A model generated the notes under the pieces. The model did no database searches. It saw only the letters and a program-made list of their open reading frames with translations, and was not told the DNA's origin. Position numbers and translations under genes: made by a program. Below, piece by piece: positions 57,501 through 64,000 of a stretch of 64,000 nt of DNA. How positions within the stretch are numbered: position 1 is the first letter of the stretch; each line of letters opens with the position of its first letter. The DNA is from Ceratotherium simum simum (taxonomy: Eukaryota; Chordata; Mammalia; Perissodactyla; Rhinocerotidae), in contig NW_004454224.1 in the NCBI RefSeq assembly GCF_000283155.1, forward strand, positions 9,546,236-9,610,235, read 5' to 3'.

Positions 57501-60500
57501 CCTTCTTCACTTGGTGATAATACATGAAGTTTCTCCTTAGGGCTTTATCCATATTGAGCCAATCCTTACAGCAAGGCATGGAGGGAAAGACTATTATTGT
57601 CTCCATTTCACAGTTGAGTAATCCGAGCCACAGAGAAGTTAAATGTCTTGCCCAGAGTTACACAGCTGGTAGGCAGCAGAGCTAGGGTTCAAGTCCAGGG
57701 TCTGGCTCCAGAGTTCGGAGGCTTGACCAGTGCCCCACACTGCCTCTCAGAGCCTTCTGCAGCCTGGCTTCCATCTCCAGCCTCTGTGCTCACACTGCTC
57801 TAGCCACCGTCCCCAGCCACCTCCCGGAAGCGTTGGTGCTCCTGGCTTGCCCCCTCACCTCCTCCAGACTCCCCTTCGCCCTCCACGGCCACATCTTCCT
57901 GGTTGTGCCCCCATCTCTGGCTGCAACTCAGTCCCCTTTGATCATTCCTCATCTTTTTGTTGTAAATGAAATTTCATAACGTATAAAATGATTACATTCT
58001 TGCAATGACAAATTCCTATACTTTTTCCTGCCAAAAATGCATAACCTGAATCTAATCAGACAAACCCAAATCAAAGGACCTTCAAGAAAATAAAATCAGG
58101 ATCATGAAAGACAAAAGATGGCTAAGGAACTCTGACAGAGGACACGTACAACTACCGCACATGCAGTGTGTGATCCTGGATTGGATCTCAGACCAGAAAA
58201 TTCTTTTGCTCTAAAGGTCATTATAGGAACAACTGGCAAAATTGTTAATTTCCTGTTTCTGATCATGGGACTGTGATTATAAAAGAAAATGTCCTTATTT
58301 TTAGGAAATATACAGAGATGTGTTTACAGATAAAGAGACAGATTTCTGCAATTTTCAAACACTTCAGAAAAATATATAAATAGAGCAAAAGATGGTAAAG
58401 CATTAATATTAGGAGTATCTGGGTGAAGGGCTTATGAGGCTTCTTTGGACTATTTTTGCAACTCTTTTGTAAGTCTGAAATTATTTCAAAATAAAACACT
58501 TCAACAGGGGCTGGCCCGGTGGCGTAGTGGTTAAGTTCACGTGCTCTACTTCGGCGGCTCAGGGTTTGCAAGTTCAGATCCCAGTCACAGACCTATGCAC
58601 TGCTCATGAAGCCATGCTGTGGCAGGCGTCCCACATGTAAAGTAGAGAAAGATTGGCATGGATGTTAGCTCAGGGCCAATCTTCCTCAGCAAAGAGAGGA
58701 AGATTGGCAAGAGCTGTTAGCTCAGGGATAATCTTCCTCACCAAAAAAACAAACAAGCAAACAAAAAAACACTTCAACAACAAGAACAAAGACAGACATT
58801 TCTGCACTACCAGAGGCAATACGTCAAAAGCCTACCCTCTCTCCACAAGATTCTCCCCCCACACCCTTATCAGTTGATCTCAACCACACCTGTGGTGTTA
58901 CAGACCATTTATGCCACCAGCTCCCCAGTTTATCTCTTTTCTGACCTGGAGAAAACCAGCATCTTCAACTGCCTGCCTGCCCTCTCCCCCAGAATGTCTC
59001 CTGGGCACCTCAAAATCAATACGTGAAAGGGCACACAATGTATAAAGATGTAATTGGTGACATCAGTAACATAAAGGGGAAAGACAGAGCTTTATAGGAG
59101 TAGAGTTTTTGTATGCCATTGAAGTAAAGTTGCTATCGATTCAAATTAGATAGTTATAATTTTAGGATGTTGTGTGTCATGGAAGATGAAAAAGTTCTGG
59201 AGATGGATGGTGGTGATGATTGCATAACACTGTGAATGTACTTAATGCCACTGAATTGTACACTTAAAAATGGTTAGAAGGGTAAATTTTATGGTATGTA
59301 TATTTTACCACAATAAAAAAAACTAAAAAAAAAAAAATCAACATGTGAAGAACCAAATTCACATTCTTTCCCCTAGATCTGCCCTCTGACTCTGTTTTGT
59401 TTTTCATAAATGGCACCACCATACACTGGGTTGCTCAGACCAGAAATCAGAAATCCAGGAGCCTTCCACTTGTCCTCTCCCTCACCTCTGTCACTAACAG
59501 ACCCCAAGGTCTTCACACTCTCTCCTTCCCACTGCCCCTGCCTGGTCCAAGCCCCACCATCGCTCCTGGCCTGAGGCTGACAACACCTCTGACTGGTCCC
59601 TCCACACAGGGCTTGCCCTGCCATGCCCTTTCCCACTGTAGCAGAGGAAGCCGTTTAAAATTGTCCTCTATCACGTCACTCTCTTGATTCAAGTCCCTCA
59701 CCAGCTTTCCGCCACCCTTGGATGGAACAGCAAACTCCTCCACTGGGCTGCCAGTGGCCTGGCCCTGCCAGCTCTGCCACCTGGTCCAGCCCTTCCATCC
59801 CGCATGCCATGCCCTCTACCGGGATCCGCCCCCTCCCTTCCTGAACTGCCACCTCCACAGAGAGGCCTCCCCCAGCTCTGGCTTGCACCTGGAAAGCCCC
59901 TTAGATATTTTTCTTTATAGCACCTAGCACAATTGTCATTTCATGCAGGAACTGGGGTGTTCACTGTGGTATCTCTGGGGCCTAGAAGTGGCCTGGCACA
60001 TAGTAGGCATGCAGGACATATTTGTTGAGACAACGGTTGTCTGTCATCCCCGCCTCAGCTGACCTCCCCGAGGACAGAGCCGGGGCATTGCCTTGCTCTC
60101 AGCAGCATCCCAGCTATGCTGCATTAGAGGGGCACAGGGGGCTCTCAGAAGCTATTACATGAGTTCCCTGTGCCACACTGGGCTGCCGGGGGGAGGCCAG
60201 GGCTGGAGTCCATGGATGTCTGCCTCCAGGGCCCTCACTCTGGGCACAAGTGGACACTGGAGAATGAGAGTGAGGAGGTGGGACAGAATGTCCACAAGCT
60301 CAAGGAAGAGTGGGCTGGAGGGGACTTCCTGGGGGAGAATCCCTGGACCAGGGGAGGGGGGCCTCCTCACCCTTCTTCAGCAGGGTCCCCAGGGCGCGGG
60401 TGACCTCCAGGAGGACAGCAGTGCCGCTGCTGGGGTCCACAGCCCCGTGTACCCAGCTGTCCCGGTGGTTTCCATAGAACACATAGCGGTCTGGCGGGAG

Positions 60501-63500
60501 GAGCAAAGTGAGAACCCAGAGAAGAGGGCGGAGGGGGAGTGGTCAGGGGCAGGGCCGGTCCTGGGGGCGCAGGAAGCCGTGAGGCGGCGCTCACCAGGCT
60601 CTACAGCCCCGCGGATGATCCCCACGACGTTGGAGGCGTTCCGCAGCTCCAGGCGGTTGTAGACGCTCACGTTCACCTGGCTGGGGCGGGGTGGAGGGGG
60701 GCAACAAGAGTCTTGGCCCCACCCACTCCCCCCCAATGCAGGAGAAACTGAGGCTGAGAGCGGGAAAGGGACATGGCAAGGTCACTTGCCCAGAAGTACC
60801 AGGAGAGGCAGCAAGGCTAGAGCCTGCTCTTCTGGTTCCAATTCTCCTTTCCATTCACTCATCACTCTGTAAGCGCTTATTGGATGCTTAGTGTATGCCA
60901 GCAGCGTTCTAGGCTGTGGGCAATGACTGAGACAGACGTGGACCCGGCCCTTGTGGGCCTCCGTCTCCTGAGTGAGACAGGCCATGAAGAAGTGAGCAAC
61001 TACCTGCAGGAGGTGAAGGGGCCTGGGGGACACTAACAAGTTGACGTGTGAGAGGATACCTGGTGGCAGGTAAGGAGGTTAGTGCAGGCTAGGAATGGCA
61101 GGTGTGAAGGGAAGGGTGTTTCCGGCAGAGGGAACAGAAAGTGCAGAGGCCCTGATTTGGGAACCAGCTTAGCACGTTCAAGAGAGGGGGTGGCTGGAGA
61201 GTGGAGGTCTGAGATGAAGTGGGGGGACCCCAGAGGGTCTGTGGGCCACACAGCTGTTTCACCGGCCTCCCCAAAGACAAGACAGATATTTTGGAGTCAG
61301 GGGAGGGTTTGGAGAGAGAAGAAAGAGAAAGGCCAGGCCTTGAAGTGGGCAGAGGGGACCCCGGGTCAGGGAATCATAACAAAGGAAGTAGAGAGGAGGG
61401 TGGGGAGACGGGGCCCCTCTTACCTGTCTGCTGGGAAGTCGCCATCAGACCGGAAGCCGGGCCCCAACCTGTACTCACAGCCCAGTGCTCCCTGCCAGGT
61501 AGCCGGGGCCGAGTTTCCCTGGAGGTTACTGGGGAGGAGGGGAAGGCTCTTCAGAGCAGGTATGGGTGTGGGGTTTGAAGCTTGGAGGCCATTGGAGGGT
61601 GGGCAAGGAGACTCCAGGGCACAAGCTCACCAGAGAAGAACTTTTGCATCCTCGAAGCCAATGGGCTGAGTGGGAATTGGGGGAAATCCGGTGGCATTGG
61701 CAGGGTCCAGGCGGAAGGAGGAGGGGTTGGCTGGAAGGTAGGGAGTCAGGGGGTCCCCAAAATACTGGAAGTAGGAGCCTCGCTCCACCCCCGAGGGAGG
61801 CAGGCCCCAGGAGTACGGGAAGGTCTGGTTGGGCAAGCTCTGCCCGTCATTGATGTCGCCAGGGTCCGTGTACACCAGCACCCCAGCCACCCCGTGCTTT
61901 GCGGCATTCACAGCCTGCGGGAGGCAGAAGAGGCTGTGTTTAGGGGAGGGGCGAGGAGGGGATACATCCTGTTCCACTCCCTCCCTCGCTGTGGAAGCCA
62001 AGACAGATTGATCTTCCCACGCACAAGACGATGCTAACAGAAGGCATTTCTTGCAGTGCTGCTTGAGACAACAAAAGACTCTTGGGCATTGGCAAGCCAA
62101 TGCTTATCAGTGGGGGCTGATTAAACACACAGAAGATCCTAAAGTGGAATACTATGCAGCTGTTTAAAAGAACGAGGATGGGCTCGTACACCCGTGTTCA
62201 CAGCAGCACTGTTCTCAATTGCCAAAAGGTGGAGACAACCCAAGTGTCCATCTACAGATGAATGAATAAGCAAAATATGGTATATTAAGCAAGAGACTAT
62301 TATTCAGCCTTAAAAAGGAAGGAAATTCTGATACGACATGGATGAAACTTGAAAACAGTATGCTAAGTGAAATAAGCCAGACACAAAAGGACAAATATAG
62401 TATGATTCCTCTCATATTAAGTCCCAAGACTAGGCAAAGTCATAGAGACAGAAAGTTGAATAGAGGTTACCAGGGGCTGGGGAGGGGGAAAGAGGAAGTC
62501 AGCGTTTAATGGGTACAGAGTTTCGTCTGGAATGACACAAGAGTTCTGGAAATGGATAGTGGTGATGGTTGCACAATATTGTGAGTGTTCTTAATGCCAC
62601 TGCATTGTACACTTAAAAATGGTTAAAATGGTAAATTTTGTCACATGTATTTTACCACGATGAAAACAAAACAGTACCTTAAAAAAAAAAAGAGCAAGGG
62701 CAGAGTTTAAGTACCAATCGAGAATGATCTCCAGGTTGTATTAAGGTGAAGAAAGCACATCTCAGAACAGCGGGGATAGTAAGCTACTTTTATGTCAAAA
62801 GAGCAGGAAATAAGACTATACTTATATGTGCTTCTTCCAAAAGAAACTCTGAATCAATACTCCATAAACTGAAAAAAAGTCGTTACCTTTTTGGAGGATG
62901 GCATTACAGGAGGACTTTTTCACTCTCTACTTTTTTTTTAAACTGGATATTCTATAATTCAAATAATTCCACCATGCCTTCCTCTTTCTTTTTCTTCTCT
63001 CTCTCTTTTTTTTTTTTTTTTTTTTTTGCAGCTCTTATCATGGGCATTTCTTTAAAAATTGTGATAAAATACACACAACATAAAATTTACTGTCTTAACC
63101 ATTTGTGTGTGTGTGTGTGTGAGGAAGATCAGCCCTGAGCTAACATCTGTCGCCAATCCTCCTCTTTTTTGCTGAGGAAGACTGGCCCTGGGCTGATATC
63201 CGTGCCCATCTTCTTCTACTTTATATGGGACGCTGCCACAGCATGGCTTCACAGGCGGTGCGTTGGTGCGTGCCCGGGATCCAAACCTGCATACCCCGGG
63301 CCGCTGAAGTGGAGCGTGCGCACTTAACTGCTGCGCCACCGGGCCGGCCCCCTGTCTTAACCATTTTAAGTGTACAGTTCAGTGGCATTAAGTACATTCA
63401 CATTATTGTGCAACCAACACCACCATCCATCTCCAGAACTCTTTTCTTCTTGCAAATCTGAAACTCTGTACCCACTAAACACTAACTACCTATTCCCTTC

Positions 63501-64000
63501 TCTCACTCTATGCCCTTTTATTTAAAAAAAATTTTTTTTAAACATAGATATGTAATACTTAGTCAAAATTTTGAATTGAAAAGAAGCAGGTTGGGGGGAG
63601 GGCAACAGGAGGACTTTTAAGTTGACTATTCAGAAGGATTACTTCACAGGAGGACTGGACTCCCAGAATATCAAAGCCGAAAATTTTGCTGATTCTTTTC
63701 TTTCCTAACACTCAGAGAGGTTAGGGAAGTCATCCAAGGTCACACAGCACATCAGAGGTACAGCACAAATACAGCTTGCCTTTCCTGCCCCCAGCCCAGG
63801 GCACAGCCCCCACCCAACCCTGCTCCCTCCCCTCCCCCTCACTTCCTCCTGTCCACTGCTGGGCCCCTCTCCCCGCCCAGCCCCCTGCACTGGGGGCTGC
63901 TTCTCACCTTGTCCCCACGCCCTACACCCCCATAGCGGGTCAGGGCGATGGTGCCCTCGAGACTGATGCCCTGAGTCTGTAGCTCCTCGAAGTCGTCTTC
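54375..64000 (-). CDS. NAALADL1: NAALADL1, N-acetylated alpha-linked acidic dipeptidase-like 1 (C-terminal 570 aa, 5' end off window)
   Basis: Fifteen minus-strand exons join in frame to 570 codons and a TGA. About the first 170 residues, including the membrane anchor, lie off the right edge. The protein is an M28B peptidase related to glutamate carboxypeptidase II: a type II membrane enzyme with protease-associated, catalytic and helical dimerisation domains. Zinc and catalytic residues are all present (window numbering): His198 and Asp208 in [13 protein letters not shown], Glu246-Glu247 in SWGAEEFGL, Asp275 in INVDIS, and His375 in [10 protein letters not shown]. The 100-residue gap from Asp275 to His375 equals that in carboxypeptidase II. 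Sequons such as NVS and NRS fit an extracellular protein. It ends [11 protein letters not shown] 3.2-kb intron (57136-60370) and a 2.0-kb one (61915-63907) hold most of its repeats. Confidence 0.97.
54894..54986 (-). CDS. NAALADL1: NAALADL1 exon, helical domain
   Basis: [20 protein letters not shown] to ERYY. The acceptor is CTCCAG|CCCCCTG; a second AG eight bases downstream would break the frame. Confidence 0.93.
55097..55184 (-). CDS. NAALADL1: NAALADL1 exon, helical domain
   Basis: [19 protein letters not shown] to LQKGTP. Ends CCCGA|GTGAGC. Confidence 0.92.
55260..55433 (-). CDS. NAALADL1: NAALADL1 exon, start of helical domain
   Basis: [18 protein letters not shown] to QQNGISL, with an NIT sequon. 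Confidence 0.95.
55517..55598 (-). CDS. NAALADL1: NAALADL1 exon with the last zinc histidine
   Basis: [20 protein letters not shown]. The His of YHTAFD is a zinc ligand in this family. Confidence 0.96.
55650..55830 (-). repeat. MIR SINE in a NAALADL1 intron
   Basis: Reverse MIR on the plus strand: 'aggaaactgaggctcagaaa', 'acacagctaataagtggcag'. Confidence 0.85.
55840..56290. other. NAALADL1 intron sequence, nothing recognised
   Basis: 55,910-56,150 is AT-rich. A reverse MIR-like end may lie at 56,150-56,220. No other element seen. Confidence 0.4.
56300..56390 (-). CDS. NAALADL1: NAALADL1 exon, catalytic domain
   Basis: [20 protein letters not shown] to AYTYDR. Confidence 0.95.
56472..56563 (-). 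CDS. NAALADL1: NAALADL1 exon, catalytic domain
   Basis: [20 protein letters not shown] to VYGVIP, with an NRS sequon. Confidence 0.95.
56746..56813 (-). CDS. NAALADL1: NAALADL1 exon, catalytic domain
   Basis: [18 protein letters not shown] to AAKQ. The donor GTGGAA is weak but the frame and homology fit. Confidence 0.92.
56900..56963 (-). CDS. NAALADL1: NAALADL1 exon with zinc aspartate
   Basis: [20 protein letters not shown]. The Asp of NVDIS is a zinc ligand. Confidence 0.96.
57050..57135 (-). CDS. NAALADL1: NAALADL1 exon with catalytic glutamate
   Basis: [20 protein letters not shown]: general base and zinc-ligand glutamates side by side. Confidence 0.97.
57540..57730 (-). repeat. MIR SINE in the 3.2-kb NAALADL1 intron
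   Basis: 'cagagaagttaaatgtcttg', 'gagttacacagctggtaggc', 'gggttcaagtccagggtctg'. Confidence 0.85.
57985..58506 (+). mobile_element. L1 3' end, sense
   Basis: 'cagacaaacccaaatcaaag', 'tgatcctggattggatctc' and terminal 'gaaattatttcaaaataaaa'. Antisense to NAALADL1. Confidence 0.75.
58507..58765 (+). mobile_element. ERE SINE (ERE2/3-like) at the L1 tail
   Basis: Head 'ggggctggcccggtggcgta', body 'gaagccatgctgtggcaggc', tail with CAAA units. Exact target duplication AAAACACTTCAACA at 58493-58506 and 58766-58779. Confidence 0.96.
59040..59340 (+). mobile_element. L1 3' end, sense
   Basis: 'gttctggagatggatggtgg', 'cactgaattgtacacttaaa', A-rich end. Confidence 0.75.
59570..60035 (+). repeat. L2 LINE 3' fragment
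   Basis: 'ttgattcaagtccctcacca', 'ctagcacaattgtcatttca' and 'ggcacatagtaggcatgcag'. Confidence 0.65.
60371..60490 (-). CDS. NAALADL1: NAALADL1 exon with first zinc ligands
   Basis: [20 protein letters not shown] carries the zinc His and the bridging Asp. Confidence 0.97.
60595..60680 (-). CDS. NAALADL1: NAALADL1 exon
   Basis: [20 protein letters not shown] to GAVEP, with NVS and NAS sequons. Confidence 0.95.
60850..61270 (+). repeat. Decayed repeat, unassigned family, in a NAALADL1 intron
   Basis: 'cgcttattggatgcttagtg', 'cgttctaggctgtgggcaat', 'ggaacagaaagtgcagaggc'. Same family and orientation as at 33.6 kb. Confidence 0.5.
61424..61528 (-). CDS. NAALADL1: NAALADL1 exon
   Basis: [20 protein letters not shown] to DFPAD. 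Confidence 0.94.
61631..61914 (-). CDS. NAALADL1: NAALADL1 exon, protease-associated domain
   Basis: [20 protein letters not shown] to [15 protein letters not shown]. The longest exon in view, 284 bp. Confidence 0.96.
62030..62690 (+). mobile_element. L1 3' region, sense, in a NAALADL1 intron
   Basis: 'gccaaaaggtggagacaacc', 'tattattcagccttaaaaag', 'gtgaaataagccagacacaa', 'taccaggggctggggagg' and 'actgcattgtacacttaaa'. Confidence 0.9.
63050..63480 (-). mobile_element. Antisense L1 fragment split by an ERE
   Basis: 'gtgataaaatacacacaaca' and 'ctgtcttaaccatttta' continue into 'agtgtacagttcagtggcat' once the ERE is removed. Confidence 0.75.
63105..63351 (-). mobile_element. ERE SINE with a GT-repeat tail
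   Basis: Reverse ERE: (GT)n at the tail, 'ctggccctgggctgatatcc', 'ccacagcatggcttcacagg', head 'gccaccgggccggccc'. Exact 15-bp target duplication CTGTCTTAACCATTT at 63090-63104 and 63352-63366. Confidence 0.97.
63700..63785 (-). repeat. MIR-like fragment
   Basis: 'cagagaggttagggaagtca' then 'aaggtcacacagcacatcag'. Confidence 0.6.
63908..64000 (-). CDS. NAALADL1: NAALADL1 exon, cut by the window edge
   Basis: [20 protein letters not shown] to GRGDK, then a GTGAGA donor. Its 5' boundary is beyond 64,000. Confidence 0.93.

Noticed and set aside
60093..60662. 189-codon plus-strand open frame
   Set aside because: Antisense to two NAALADL1 exons and their intron; low-complexity and without recognisable domains.
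61082..61669. 195-codon plus-strand open frame opposite NAALADL1
   Set aside because: It spans NAALADL1 introns and an exon, is Gly/Arg/Glu-rich and matches nothing I know.

Overview
This is a mammalian nuclear window, most likely from an odd-toed ungulate and probably Equus. It carries eleven copies of the tRNA-derived equine repetitive element (ERE) SINE, recognised by GGGCCGGCCC-type heads, A/B-box-like motifs and, in most copies, target-site duplications. Gene order and protein sequences match the conserved block that is human 11q13.1: (MAJIN promoter) - BATF2 - ARL2 - SNX15 - SAC3D1 - NAALADL1. All gene names come from reading the translated exons. No database search was run.

Layout. 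1-560 is a CpG-rich promoter with two identical NRF1-type sites. From its position relative to BATF2 it is probably the MAJIN promoter, with that gene running off the left edge. 560-14,300 has no gene that I can recognise. It holds old L1, L2, MIR, MER5-type and MLT1-LTR debris plus one ERE. 14,324-20,616 (minus) is BATF2: three coding exons, 275 codons, with an interferon-response element just upstream of its start. 20,900-32,500 is intergenic, with four EREs and a nested repeat stack at 27.4-28.6 kb. 32,801-38,511 (plus) is ARL2: CpG-island promoter, five coding exons, 184 codons. 42,110-50,308 (plus) is SNX15: eight coding exons, 342 codons. 51,680-53,814 (plus) is SAC3D1: two coding exons, 358 codons from the chosen ATG. 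54,375 to beyond 64,000 (minus) is the C-terminal 570 codons of NAALADL1 in fifteen exons. Its first exons lie off the right edge.

Every splice junction I mapped has GT/AG ends and keeps frame, so the four complete genes look intact. They do not form a pathway: BATF2 is an interferon-induced bZIP factor, ARL2 a small GTPase of tubulin folding and mitochondria, SNX15 an endosomal sorting nexin, SAC3D1 a SAC3-domain centrosome/spindle protein, and NAALADL1 a membrane M28 zinc peptidase. SAC3D1 and NAALADL1 are tail to tail, with poly(A) signals only 33 bp apart.

I found no new biological system. The points most worth checking are the BATF2 interferon element, the overlapping SAC3D1/NAALADL1 3' ends, an in-frame N-terminal extension and a duplicated promoter element at SAC3D1, the weak SNX15 poly(A) signal next to a SINE that supplies canonical ones, and the phase-compatible ARL2-SNX15 read-through junctions.
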